23,892 bases of DNA, taken from Actinidia chinensis. Lineage: Eukaryota; Streptophyta; Magnoliopsida; Ericales; Actinidiaceae. Made by a program: the position numbers and the translations under genes. The notes under the pieces were generated by a model. It worked only from the letters and a program-made list of their open reading frames with translations. It made no database searches and was not told the origin of the DNA. Positions 9,047 through 20,097 of the stretch are shown piece by piece. The stretch spans positions 1 to 23,892 of the forward strand of contig VIGQ01001657.1 of NCBI GenBank assembly GCA_009663005.1, read 5' to 3'. Position 1 is the first letter of the stretch. Every line of letters begins with the position of its first letter.

Positions 9047-9950
9047 AATGCTTATTTTATGTTGTTGTTTCTACTCTCTGCTCGGGCAAGTTGGAATTCC
9101 GACTCTCTATACGCCCCACCTTGCCTTCCTCCATACTTGGGATTATTGTTTTGCCTTTAGGGGTCATAGTAGGATCCTGAGATGTCAGGTACAACAAAAA
9201 TATTTCCTGAGAACAACATTGAACATTTGTATGTGTGGGTTTTGATTTTATTTTTTTTGTGGGGGCCACACCTTTACGAACGTGACCTGTAATAATTTTT
9301 TTTATATTATTCTTTAATTTTTTCTTTCTGTGTACATATATTGCTTGACTAACACACAAATTCTTATCGTAACCTCAAACATATTTAAAAGGCCACCGTG
9401 GCGAGTGAAATTTATGCATATCTCCTCTTTTGCTATGTGTATTATATTTGCCAATTTCCTTTGGTGGTTAATGGACTTATGGTTCCAAGTATTAAAACCC
9501 TAGCTCAATGACCATATGGGTACATTAATTTTTTCTATAAAAAATCAAAATAGGCACACAATCATGGCGCCAATGGTGGTGTCCCTTTGTTGAGTGTTCA
9601 GTTGCGTCCGTTTTAATCGTCAAATTCTATGTACGTAGAGATTTAAGTATTATCTAAAATTTACTTTTAATTCTTTGTAATCTAATCTCTTTGGTATCTC
9701 ATACAATGGAATGCTAATGGGGCGGCTTGTCATTTCCATTTTCGAGATGTGTGGCTCTGGCTATAACTCTCCTCAGAGTCATAGTCCATGTCCTAGATCT
9801 CATTCCAGGAAGTTATGCATGCCAATTTCGATCAAATGGGTCACAGTACGCAGCCGATTTGACAGAGCGTGCACGTGGTGACTCGACCAAATTCCTATTG
9901 GGGACTTGAAATTTTGGGGGCCATGGCTTTGAGTGGTTTTGCTAATTCCA
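9047..9950 (+). pseudogene. Shortened lysine/histidine transporter-like gene, copy B
   Basis: This has the same three-piece structure as copy A: a fused piece at 9047-9188 ending CAG/GTACAAC, a second piece at about 9392-9488 with a VKFMHISSFA-like degraded helix that aligns base for base with copy A, and a third at about 9700-9950 with the aligned QMESQY-type region. The exon 1 to exon 3 fusion is shared, so it predates the tandem duplication. Frame changes differ from copy A in many places. The 3' part diverges after the CTWW-like region and lacks the final membrane helices. A functional transporter is not expected. Confidence 0.75.
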
Positions 9951-11424
9951 CGTGCTCTCTATGTTGTGATTGGTAATAGGTATCAGAAGTTTGTCACACG
10001 AGTGAAGTTACATTTTAAACTATTAATTAAACGAGTGGTGCAGAGTTATTATTTAAGTTGCGATCGATCTCAATGACAATATTCGCAATTTTGAAAAGGG
10101 AAACCATGAAACCCTCAACTATAGATTGGATTGCTTCTGACAGTTTTATATTAAATTTATTTTAATTTCGAGATCGTAACGTAGTTCCATTCCCGTGTAA
10201 ACGTTTGAGGCCTAGTTGCATTAGTTTTTTTCTTAGCTTTTTAGCTAGGTGTGGTTTTTTATTTTTATTTTAATGAGCTTTTTCACTATTTAAATTAAAA
10301 ATATTTTTATAGTTTCTTTTTGATGAAGAAATTTAAAATATAAAATAAGTAAATGACATATATTTTTTAAATTTTTATACAAAATTAATATTTTTAAAAT
10401 TTCTCTTACAATAGAAATCAAAAATATAAAATTTTGAAAAAAAAAATATTAGAGATAAAAAAACTCAAAAATTAAATAACTAAAATAGATGGGAAAATCA
10501 AAACTAACCCCCAGCTCGGCCATATATTGAAATATTTTTCACACCTTCTTTGTAGTGGGTTAAACCTAGCACTTTTCTTTTAAAGAGGGTTATATTAATT
10601 ACAATCTAATCAAATAACCAATGGTCGCATTGCACTTGTTCCTTTTAAAGAAACAACAAAAAAGAAAAAAAGGGGGGAAAAAGGCAAAAGCTAGTTGCAC
10701 AATATTTTTTTTAATAGGTCCAATTCGCTGACAACTTTTGATTGATAATCCGAGATCAATCACATTATTCACATAGTAGAAGATACGATTAAAACTAAAA
10801 GCAATTCTCACATAGACTAGAGAAAATCAAGCATTATGAACCTAGAAAATTCATACATGATACTTTGGAAATGGTCAGACTTTCAGTTCTAATAGCCTAA
10901 ATCACCCGGCCAACACTTAGGGCTGAACGAAATTGTTTAGTGAGTGTCATGCATTTTGTTCAATAGGCACTAACTTTGGGTAAATTACATTCTTCCTCCT
11001 TCATGGTATCTGATAAACACACTGGCGGGCTCTCCTATGTTTTTTATTGAAAATCAGCACTAGCTAATTCTGGTTGTCTAACACATTGTCAAATTCTATT
11101 CTCCCTTCATATACAACATCTGCTAGTAAACGGTGTTTAAGAATTCTGAGATCACCACTTACCAATTTTCAAACTACCCTTTATGCCGTTAACAAAATAA
11201 TATTAGATGTTAGAATTTGAGTGAATAATTGTTTTAGTCGGCCAATTGTAAACAATAAAATTTTTGTTTATTTATTTGCCACATCATTCGTTATCAACAA
11301 AATTTGAACCAACACAACACTTAATTTTAGTGTATTCTTAGTATCATGAGTCCACCCTAACCTGGAATCCACCACCCACCTCTACCATGTGTATTGGTGT
11401 CACGCTACTCACTCAATGTAAATT

Positions 11425-11472
11425 ATATATATATATATTATATATATATATAATATATAATATATATATATT
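11425..11472. repeat. AT microsatellite
   Basis: Nearly uninterrupted TA dinucleotides with two phase breaks. It can fold back on itself. Confidence 0.9.
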
Positions 11473-11883
11473 CGTAATCTTATTAATTTTTTAATTAAAC
11501 CCTACGCAAAGGAGTTTGAACTCGGAAAACCTTTTTAAAAAATTGAGACTAAGCTTACATGACTTTACGCCTATTTGAATACCAAAAGTATATACTATAT
11601 AATTGTCTCCAACTTATTGTTGGGTTGGGTTACAAATAATATTTTGATGTATTAATATTATATCTAACTTAGTACTCTATCTTAGATTGCTTTAGTATAA
11701 TTAATTTTAAGAAAAAAAAATTAATTCGGGTTGTTGAAATATGGGCCTTGCTAGATTACAAATATACTGTAATCTACTGTAACTAATGTCACACAATTTC
11801 AAAAAAAAAATTGATTCATGGGTCAACAGTAACCATTTTATTGTAAGGGTACTATGGTAAAACCATAAAATCCCACACTAAGG

Positions 11884-12107
11884 TTTCTGTTTGGTATAAA
11901 CTTTCGGACTTGAGTTTTTTTATTTATAAGCCAAAAAAGGCAGCTAGAGTTACTTATTTTTTTTGATTTTTGCTTTTGTTTTTTTTGTGTCTTTTTAGCT
12001 AAAGTAAAGCTACCACACCAACCACGCAAAAAAGCTCAAAAACTCTTGACTTTTTTAGATATAAGCTTAAAAGAAAATTAATTTAAAGTATTAGCTAAAC
12101 GGAGCTA
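11884..12107. mobile_element. Diverged relative of the 218-bp MITE
   Basis: Its ends (TTTCTGTTTGGTAT and AGCTAAACGGAG) are imperfect versions of those at 12987-13204. The interiors share the GCTAAAGTAAAGCTACC region and the T-rich to A-rich layout. No clear target duplication. Confidence 0.45.
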
Positions 12108-12986
12108 ACTTGGACGGTGTCTAGCGACAATGATAGGAAAGCCGGGTTATTTCATCAAAAAGTATGGGAGCTTAGTGGATTTGTCAGATATCTCGAGCGG
12201 GTGAGTAGCTAATTTACCGGGCTGAACTTTGATTCGCTAAATCTATGACATATAGACTTCCCCACTTGAGTACACCTCTATGGGAAAAAAGGAAAACACA
12301 TTTACCCTGATTACATTGATTTCCAAATAGTTTTGGGAAAATAATGGATGTGATAGATATGTTAGAGCAACTCCAGTGGCCATATTTTTAAAATTAACGG
12401 GTAAAAATTAGGTGCTTCTATAAATGGAGATGCTTTCAAATATGTACTTTTAGTTTTAATTTATGACAAATTATTTTTTTTAACTTTGATTAATGTAATT
12501 TTTTGAATACTTATTCAATGTATATGATAATAATTTGAAAAAATATTTGAAACGGTGGTTGCGAATGAAAGGAATTGTAGTTGCTAAAATGGAATGCCAC
12601 TAATGGAATAACATTGCTACGTGTTTTTTTTAGCATTTTGGCATTATAGCTAGCTAAAAAATGGCGTTTGATTTTTACCCAAAATAGCTATTTAAAAGGT
12701 TTTTTTTATTTGATTTTAATAAACACCAAATTAATTATTTTTACAGTTTTTTAAAAAAACACAATACAAAAAATAGATAATTTTTGCATAGATAGAAGAA
12801 AACTATTTTTTTCTTTAAAAAATTAAAACAATTATAAAAAAATAGACCAAACTGGGAAAAGTGGGTCTGGATGGGTACTGTGTGTAGCGCGGTCTGTGAG
12901 AAGAGAGAGAGAGAGAGGACATGTAAAAACCACCTGAGACAGAGGGATAATTTGATTTCCAAACATGGCATTAATGCATTGACTAT

Positions 12987-13204
12987 GGCTCCGTTTGGCA
13001 CAGCTTTTTTAGTTTTTTTTTGACTTTTTGACTTAAACTAAGCAAAAAAGCCAATCAGAGTGGCTTTTTTACTTTTTTATTTTGTTTTTTTTTGCCTTAG
13101 TTTTAGCTAAAGTAAAGTAACAAAGAAAAAAAGTCAAAAAGTTTTAGCCTTATTCAATAGATAAACTTAAAAAAACTTAGTTTTTAGCATACCAAAACGG
13201 AGCC
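12987..13204. mobile_element. Small non-autonomous TIR element (MITE), 218 bp
   Basis: The ends are GGCTCCGTTTGG and CCAAAACGGAGCC, an inverted repeat, with TAT on each side as a possible 3-bp target duplication. The interior is T-rich then A-rich and shares GCTAAAGTAAAG and AGCCAAT/AGCCAAA-type blocks with 11884-12107. It has no coding capacity. The superfamily is uncertain; TAT is not the classic TWA of PIF/Harbinger. Confidence 0.65.
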
Positions 13205-14216
13205 TATAGCTGAATTGGGATTCATGCATTTTCTTCTTTATTTTGAATAAATTACAAAAAAATGACTGTTTTGACCCAGTCCTACGAAATCCACCACAAC
13301 TGCTGTCTCAACCACGGATGTACAAGTTTCAAAAAAGAGTGGAAGGTGAGAGAAAAAAGAACTGTGAGCAGTCCATTCAGATCAGAATGTTCCATGGAGA
13401 AGAAAGGAAAAGTAGTGGAATTGAGCTCTCGAGAAATTACACTATGCGCGTCCTTATACTTTTACTAAAATCTCTTATATAGTACATTTTAAGCCTTTAT
13501 CACCTTCGTTGAATGAAAGGCCTTGTGAACATTTTTTGTTTTTTGGCTTTTTAGCTATAGCCTTGTTAATTCTGCTTTGTTTTACTTTGAAAATTATTAC
13601 TAAAGTGTTGTCAAAACTTCAACTTTCTTCTTATGATAAAAAAAAACTTAAAAAGTTAATTTGAGAAAATTCATTTCATGAATTTTATTTTTACTTTAAA
13701 TAAATTTTTAACATACGTTCGTTCAACTTCAACAAACACCTCGATAAACAAACCAACTAATACCGCTTAGCTGTTGGTTAAAAATCGTGAGATCAGTTTG
13801 TCTAGTTGATAACAAATCAAACTAACGGAATCTTAAATCTTGTTAAAATTTAAATCAAGTTGAACAATTTTACTACTCAACTCAATAAGATTATAATTGT
13901 TAAAAAAGTCAACTATTGAGCTGCGATCTTGATCGACTTAATTAAAACTTATTTGCGATCGGTTTGGCTTAGATAGATAAACCAAGATCGAACTTTATAT
14001 TTTAAAGTTGTAAAGTTTTAAACCAAGATGATTTAAATTAGATTCACTCATTTCATCAGCCCCTAAAGCACATGGGAAGAAGGACCAACACTTAACTAGG
14101 AAGTTGACGAACACAATTGAAAATAAAGCATTGCAAGTGAAAACTTAAGTAATATTACAGGGGAGAATAGTGTAATTTACCTAGCTTCCTCGCGGTTCTC
14201 TCGTATGACAGTTGCA

Positions 14217-14228
14217 TCTATATATAGC
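14217..14228 (+). promoter_or_regulatory. TATA box of the five-exon transporter gene
   Basis: TCTATATATAGC lies about 130 bp upstream of the ATG at 14358, a normal spacing for a plant promoter with a short leader. The leader includes GTGAGAGAGAGAAA. Confidence 0.6.
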
Positions 14229-14269
14229 AAAGATATTTTTTTGGGCGCGAGAAATACAATTCATTGGTT

Positions 14270-14303
<34 letters not shown>

Positions 14304-14357
14304 TATAGCGTGAGAGAGAGAAATTTTGAAGTTGAAGAATTTTGTTTGAAAGCCAAA

Positions 14358-14625
14358 ATGAGCTTAGCGCCGGAGAAAGCAACCACATCAACGCCGCCCG
14401 CCGACTGCGCGCACCTGCTGCGGCCTGAGCAGGATTCGTTTCGCTTCATAAGGCTCTGCATCTGCCAATGACGAAGCGGGACACCCCAGGACTACGTGGC
14501 TTCCAATCACGGAGGAAAGTAGCGGAAAATGGCAACGGCCTTACTACGCCGATTCGTTTCACACTCTTGCTCGGGTATTGCGAATTCAGGCTCTCATACT
14601 CCCTATTCGCCTTATCTCCTGGATG
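14358..14625 (+). CDS. Transporter exon 1 (N-terminus, first membrane helix)
   Basis: It starts at ATG (MSLAPEKATT). A hydrophilic cytoplasmic leader follows. After a frame change comes TTWLPITEESSG, then a FHTLAR-IQALILP helix, ending CTGGATG before a GTAACA donor. A stop in the initial frame near 14470 is relieved by a one-base shift. Confidence 0.7.
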
Positions 14626-15207
14626 GTAACAATCATTTCAAACCCTCTAAACCCAAATTAGTTCACTTTAGCTGTTGAGTTTTTTAAATAGTTTTTACTA
14701 TTTAATTAAAAGTTTTATATTTTTCTTTGCCTTGTGACGAGACGAGAGTATGAAAATGTGAAGATTTTTATTATCTAATTTATATAAAATCATTAATAGG
14801 AAAAAACAAAAAATCATTTTTCCTCAAGAATAAAGCTAATTTCTTTATTTTTGGTAAATATTTTATACATTTAATAAAATTTTTATATTTTTTGCAATTC
14901 TTATTGATAACAAAAATCTAATAAAAAAAATCGTTATCATTTCAGAAAAAATTCGACTAACACATAAATATTATTTTTTTCACTTTGTACGAATATATAA
15001 GTACGTTCTATTTTAATTTTACGAATATAGCGCGTTTTTATTTGTATGAAAATAAACACGACTATTTTAATTTTGTACGAATATGAGCAAGTTTATTTTT
15101 ATTTGATTACTAAAAACTGTAAATATTTTTCTAGATTTATTAGTTTGTAAACCTATTATATGAGTGACTAATACATTTGTGTGGTAATTGGTGTGAATGG
15201 TTGCCAG

Positions 15208-15338
15208 GGCAGGGGGATTAATACTGACCATTACATCATCTGGCAGCTTACACAATTTGGGTACTGGTCCAGCTAATGAATCAACCGAAACTGGAATGCT
15301 ACAACAGATACCTTCACCTCTGCTGCGTTTACAGTCCG
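15208..15338 (+). CDS. Transporter exon 2
   Basis: It follows TTGCCAG (AG at 15206-15207; a second AG 5 bp later is possible). It encodes GLILTI, IWQLYT and, after a frame change, NESTETGM, and ends before GTACGT. It corresponds to the second helix and the loop after it. Confidence 0.7.
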
Positions 15339-15507
15339 GTACGTTATGAATCGTTGTCAGTTCTTATAATAAGTACTCAAAAAAATATTTGAAAAAGTGC
15401 CCCCAGAAAAACAGATCATTAGAAATAGATTCGTTTGTATCGAATTTATTTTGGGTATTTTTATATACGTACAAATATTAATTCGAAATCATGTCACGGT
15501 GGACAAG

Positions 15508-15649
15508 TGGGGAAAATGGCTAGCCCTATTCAATCAGGTACCTATCTGGTGGCACGTGGTCGCGATGATTGTATGGTGGCTCAACCTTGAAACCGCTTTT
15601 TCCAATATGCATTGAACCGGGTAAACAAGTGCCGGGTGATGTTGGCGAC

Positions 15650-15690
<41 letters not shown>

Positions 15691-15828
15691 GTGCTCGTCG
15701 GCGGGTCACTAACAATGTAGAATGGTATCTGGTTTTCACGTGCGTGGCGGTATGTACTTTCCCAGATGCCCAACTTGAAAACTCCATGGGCCGGTTGGTT
15801 GTCCCTCATCGGGGCCGTCATGCCAGTA

Positions 15829-15870
<42 letters not shown>

Positions 15871-15989
15871 ACAGGGATCCGAGAGGTGTCCTACGAGCCC
15901 GTTTCGGCCAACCCCTTGCTTTTACCATTGCACTTGGGGCTCATTGCTTTTGCCTGTAGGGGGTCACAATTTGATCCTATGAGATACAG
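15508..15989 (+). CDS. Transporter exon 3 (central helices)
   Basis: It follows GGACAAG. Recognisable pieces: KWLALF, a CVAMIV-type helix, the conserved cysteine-rich loop (degraded, near 15640-15690), VEWYLVFTCVAV, QMPNL, LIGAV, VSYEPVSANP and LGLIAFA. The exon ends at GAGATACAG followed by GCTCC, which suggests a GC donor; both duplicated copies have GT at this position. Confidence 0.75.
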
Positions 15990-16356
15990 GCTCCACACAT
16001 ACCATATCCTGTCTATTATGTTAAGGCCCAGTTTTTAGTTTATTTTTTTTTTTTTTTTTTTTGGGCTATTATTTTTTTATTTTGCGATTTAGTTTTTGTC
16101 TTTTGTTATTTAGTGAATTTTATGTAAGCGGCGAAAAAAAAAGTTAATTACAGTTAAAAAAAACTCAAAAAAATTAATTAAAAACTAATAAAATAAAATA
16201 AACAAAGATCCCAATCCGACCTATTCAAAATTATTTTAGACTAGATCTTGTAGATTAATTGTTCGTTTATTGTATATGTAATGTTCTTGACAAATTACCC
16301 TAATACCCACAATCTTACTCTTAATTAACACCATAATTAAGTTAACGGTTTGACAG

Positions 16357-16489
16357 GCCCACCATGCCTTCAAAGTAATCAGCATCCATTCATGTGCCAA
16401 TGTGGAAGGGAGGTGAAGTTGATATTCCTTATGCCAGTGCATATTTTCCCGTTGCAATTGTGGGTTTTGGGGCTTCGGTTCCGATGGTG
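16357..16489 (+). CDS. Transporter exon 4
   Basis: It follows TTTGACAG. It encodes TMPSSK, then HVPMWKG, a degraded helix, and FPVAIVGFGA, and ends before GTAATTAAG. The same exon is shortened in copies A and B, which lack the HVPMWKG part. Confidence 0.72.
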
Positions 16490-16617
16490 GTAATTAAGCA
16501 ATTAAGTAAAACCTAGCTCTGTGATTGTAAGGGTCTGAGTTGCTAGTCAGATCTATGCGCGTAGATATGTTGTTGTTCTAAATAGTTATCTATTCTTTGA
16601 AATTATACTCTCTCAAG

Positions 16618-16724
16618 GTACCGACAATGGGGAATTCTAGCAGCCTTATACGAATACCGTTCACGTGATGTATCAACCTTTGTGCTTGGGCTCATAAGCT
16701 TTCTTATCATAGTCAATGCACTAA
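16618..16724 (+). CDS. Transporter exon 5, left part before the insertions
   Basis: It follows TCTCAAG. It encodes ILAALYEYRSRDVSTF and VLGLISFLIIVNAL in one frame and stops abruptly at CACTAA, where the MITE begins. Confidence 0.85.
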
Positions 16725-17220
16725 CGGGCTTTTGTTTGGCTTGCGAATACTGGGGAGGGGGAGATAATAAGTTTAAAGGGAGATAAATTTAGAGAGAGAT
16801 AACTTTGAAGGGGGATAACTTTTAATTTTGTTGTGGATACTTTTTAGCATGGGGGATAAGGGTGGTGTAAGAAAGAAAATATGAGAGGAGAGAAACCAAA
16901 TATAAATATTTAGAATTAAAAAAAATATATTTATTCTATATATATATATATAAATAAAAATATACATTTGGTTTCTATTTATATATTTTTTTCTATCCCT
17001 CACTCCTTATCCCGCCGCGATAAACTTTTAGTTAGGGTCTAGCGCCACCCAACAAATATCCGCCTCTATACACCTGTGGGGGAAAAAAATTATCCGGAGG
17101 GCATATATAAAAATTATCCGCCTTATTATTCGCAGCAACAAGACATGGGGGAAAAAAGGAAAAATTATCCGGGTGGGAAAAATTATTCCCCCCTCCTTAA
17201 TCCACCAGCCAAACAGCCCC
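16725..17220. mobile_element. Tourist/PIF-Harbinger-type MITE, 496 bp, inside an exon
   Basis: The ends are inverted: CGGGCTTTTGTTTGGCTTGC at the left and, on the other strand at the right, GGGGCTGTTTGGCTGG. TAA flanks both sides (16722-16724 and 17221-17223), the 3-bp TWA target duplication of the PIF/Harbinger superfamily. The interior is purine-rich near the ends (GGGGGAGATAA repeats) and AT-rich in the middle, with no coding capacity. Confidence 0.85.
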
Positions 17221-17224
17221 TAAG

Positions 17225-17764
17225 TGTTGGATCCAGCCCATTGAAGGCCCAGGATCCAGCCCACGTTGTGAAAGACCAAGCCCAAGTGGAGGCCCAAACC
17301 AATGGAGCACACCCAAGCCTATATTCTGAGAGTAATTAGAATGGGGAAAAGCGACGGAAATGAAAGACGAGAAGAGAAAGAAGATGGAAAGAGAGAAAGA
17401 TACTCTGACAGAAGCAGTCAGAGGAGGCGCCGAAAGAGCCGAAGGAGACGGCTCCCTCCCTCCTCCGATGGTCAACAATGGAGGGCCTGAATGAGCTCAG
17501 CCATGAGCTCATCCTTCCTGTCTGTGGTCTATATAAGACTCGTCTGAGAGCAGAGAGAGTTGTGGGAGAAAGGAAACAGAGATGGAGGGCCAGGCAGTGT
17601 AGATAAATTCTGTAAAAGAGTACAGAGTAGCGTGAGAGAAGAGAGCAAGACTGAGAGTGAGAGAGTAGATGATTGCGTGAGTTGAGGTGTCTCCTACGTT
17701 GTATTAATTGTTAATCATTCTGAGATAGTGAATGAATACAGTTCTCTCCGTGGACGTAGGCATG

Positions 17765-17802
<38 letters not shown>

Positions 17803-17842
17803 TAAGTGAGTAGAGTGACGGTTAATAATTTTGGGCACAACG
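17225..17842 (+). mobile_element. Solo copia-type LTR, 618 bp
   Basis: It starts TGTTGGATCC and ends GGGCACAACG, close to the usual TG...CA, with the last base changed or misread. CTAAG flanks both sides (17220-17224 and 17843-17847), a perfect 5-bp target duplication. A TATA box, CTATATAAG, lies near 17530-17538 and a GTGGACGTAGGCATGTGGCC region near the 3' end is typical of copia LTRs. No primer-binding site, internal domain or second LTR is present, so the element has been reduced to one LTR. Confidence 0.88.
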
Positions 17843-17847
17843 CTAAG

Positions 17848-17869
17848 CTCATTCCCACTATACGCCATT

Positions 17870-17900
<31 letters not shown>

Positions 17901-18221
17901 ATAGCCGAGTCAACAAGCCGTGCTGACCATGGTGGCTCCGGAGCAATATTCGGTGTGTGTGTTTTCAGTTGCTTTTTCTTGGCAGTGCGATCCCGTTCTA
18001 GGCAACCTGGCGAGCCTAATCGGAGCACTATCGTTGCCCGTCACGCTCGCGTACCCGTGCTTCATGTGGCCCTCAAGATTTAAGAAACCAAAGGGTACAG
18101 TGGGATGTGGTGGTGGTTAACTGCGGGACTTGGATTTTAGGAATGGTTTTGGAGTGTTTATCTAATTGTAGGGCGTTTATTTGTGATGGGTACGCAAGAG
18201 GACCTTTTTAATCCTCGCTAG
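17848..18221 (+). CDS. Transporter exon 5, right part and C-terminus
   Basis: It resumes with a SFPLYAIPMLDQMESLYN-type segment, then SRVNKPCPWWL across frame breaks, LASLIGALSLPVTLAYPCFM, a KKPKG segment, a GLGF-type helix and a final FNPR before TAG at 18219-18221. The first codon is completed by CTAAG on either side of the insertions. Confidence 0.85.
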
Positions 18222-20080
18222 AAAATTTTAAATAGAAAATAAAGTAGAAGTTCCATTTGAAAATCACCACCCAAAAGTGTGAAGAATTGGACATTATTGT
18301 TGCTTTGGTAGGAAGGAATTTTGTTATTTCGTCGTGTGTTTTTGTTGTTTGTAAATGTCCTAGAGGAAATGAATGGAAGCACAAGTAAATTATTATACAA
18401 TGAATGTTTGCATATAGTTCAATCCACTTCTGATTTATTAAAGAGAAATTTTGCCATCTCTTCCTCTCCTTTTTATCAATTTCATCGGTCGCTATTCTAT
18501 AATTTTTATGACTTGCAAAAATAAATTATTACTTTGAAGTGGCTTTACCTTTGGAGCCTTTGAATGCCCTCGAATTGAACTTTGAATCTTAATTTTAGGA
18601 ACAACTTCTTGAATAGAATATTATTCGAATGCGTCTTCGCCTCGAAGATTGTTTTTCTAATTTTCGATTGTTTCCTTTTAATCAGTGTGAAAAAGCGAAT
18701 GTGGAGAAGAGCGGGTCTTTATTGTTGAAAAGTTCATAGTTGTTAAAAAGATCTGACTCGCGAAGTACTAATTCTAAACTTGGAGGAAGCCAATGACCAA
18801 ATGCGGATCAATCAAAGCCTCCACTTGCAGCGAGCAACACTCTTATGTCACCAAAATTAATGTTTGTGCGGTTTGGTTTTTCAGCCGCAATATTCTAATA
18901 ATATTTAAATAATTAAAAAAAATTAGCTTCATAAAAAAAAGTTTTGGGGTTTATGATAAAAATAATTTGGATATAAAAATTAGTTTGCTGCTAAAAAAAT
19001 TTGGGACTACTAAACTAGAAATAATTGGGCTTAACATTTTTTAAATAAAAAAAGCTTGAATAATAAATAAAAACCATTCTTGCAAAAATAAAAAAATAAA
19101 TGAATAATATTTTGTAACATCCTTTTGGAAATACCTTATTTTGGAAAACGCCCTTTTTTCCCTAAAATACCCCAACCTCTCGTCATAAAAGTAAATAAAA
19201 GAAATGGAATTGCAAATTATACATTTCATTTGTTCGGAAATTCATTTTTTTAATTATGGCCGATCAAAGGATTGTCTACTTAAAAAAAATGTTGAGACCA
19301 AGGATTGGGAAGTAATATTACTGTGCAAAATAGTATATTTTTTTGTAAGAAAAGATTAATCATAATATAGTCCCCGTACAAAATTCCCTATCAAATGAAA
19401 TCCATTAATTACCAAGTTTTTTATTTCTCCTTTTCTGACAATTTTGAAATAAAACAATGAAATGATGCTTGAATTTGAACCAGCAGACGTTATAAGGTGG
19501 CCTTCCAGGGCCCACAAGAACTAAATTGAATTAATAAATTGGAGATATTTATTTGTTATAATAAATTCTTCTGTCAGTTTTCGTCCATTTAATGCTAAAA
19601 TCAAGTGGTTCTCGCAAAAAGTTTTCGAAGCCAATTTAGTGATATTATTAGGGCTTTTTTTTAAAGGAGAAAAATACAAACGGACACGTTTTTCAAAGTT
19701 TTTTGTGAGAATAAGTTGGTTCTATTAGTCATATGTAAAAAAAAAGACTTTAAATGAGTTGATTGAATCAAACCTCTATAATTTAATTGTTAAATAAAAT
19801 TTATTTTTATTTGTTACAATGTCAAACATTAGATCTGTTTTGTAATTTTGCCTTTTTGCCCAAAAAAAATACAAACAAAACTAATTTGGCCCTGTTATTT
19901 CCGAAAAGACAAACAGTGCCCATAAATTAGTCTTCCTTAATCTTTTCCCGCATTAGAGCTACTAGCTTCCCGTTTCACGATGCGCGTTCCGGGACGAGAG
20001 TTGAGTGAGAGCCGTTTGTACATTCTCCAATTCTTATCAGTAATACACTTCTTTCTCTCTCTCTCAATTCACTTTCTACA
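18222..20080. other. AT-rich intergenic region
   Basis: I see no gene in about 1.85 kb. From 19930 to 20070 it becomes GC-richer (GCGTTCCGGGACGAGAG) and ends in a CT repeat (20050-20065) before ACAATGGGG, which looks like the promoter and leader of a rightward gene. No TATA box is clear. Confidence 0.45.
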
Positions 20081-20097
20081 ATGGGGTTATGGATAAA

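Larger units (their letters stand above)
7749..10070 (+). repeat. Tandem duplication unit, copy B (uninterrupted)
   Basis: Directly repeats copy A. At 8145-8165 it keeps the uninterrupted site (GTACTTTTTGGGGAGAG) into which the LTR element of copy A inserted. About 20-25 bp at its left edge (CCATCTTTTCTTGGCCAAAG) match the end of the inverted arm before copy A, so the duplication breakpoint lies inside that arm. The right edge resembles the right edge of copy A near 7730-7745 (CGCGACTCGATCTC versus TTGCGATCGATCTC). Confidence 0.88.
10071..14200. other. Long AT-rich intergenic region
   Basis: I see no protein-coding gene in about 4.1 kb. It contains an AT-dinucleotide tract at about 11425-11472, small TIR elements (listed separately), a GAGCAACTCCAGTGGCC motif near 12365 typical of MITE ends but without a visible partner, and many A/T homopolymers. 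Short open frames here have low-complexity composition. Confidence 0.6.
14358..18221 (+). pseudogene. Lysine/histidine transporter-like 8-type gene, five exons, split by two insertions
   Basis: This is an AAAP-family plasma-membrane amino-acid permease gene, which in known members drives uptake by proton symport. Exons fit 14358-14625, 15208-15338, 15508-15989, 16357-16489 and 16618-16724 continued at 17848-18221. Family landmarks in order: TWLPITE and FHTL (exon 1), IWQLYT and NESTETGM (exon 2), KWLALF, VEWYLVFTCVAV, QMPNL and LIGAV (exon 3), HVPMWKG and FPVAIVGF (exon 4), ALYEYRSRDVSTFVLG, MESLYNSRVNKPC, then LPVTLAYPCFMW (exon 5). The last is highly typical of the LHTL8 subgroup. It ends NPR-stop. 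Many one-base frame breaks interrupt each exon. The last exon carries 1.1 kb of transposon sequence. The family identification is solid; activity is doubtful. Confidence 0.88.

Noticed and set aside
16773..17003. Minus-strand open frame rich in Ile, Tyr and Phe
   Set aside because: It lies inside the AT-rich middle of the MITE and reflects AT repeats.
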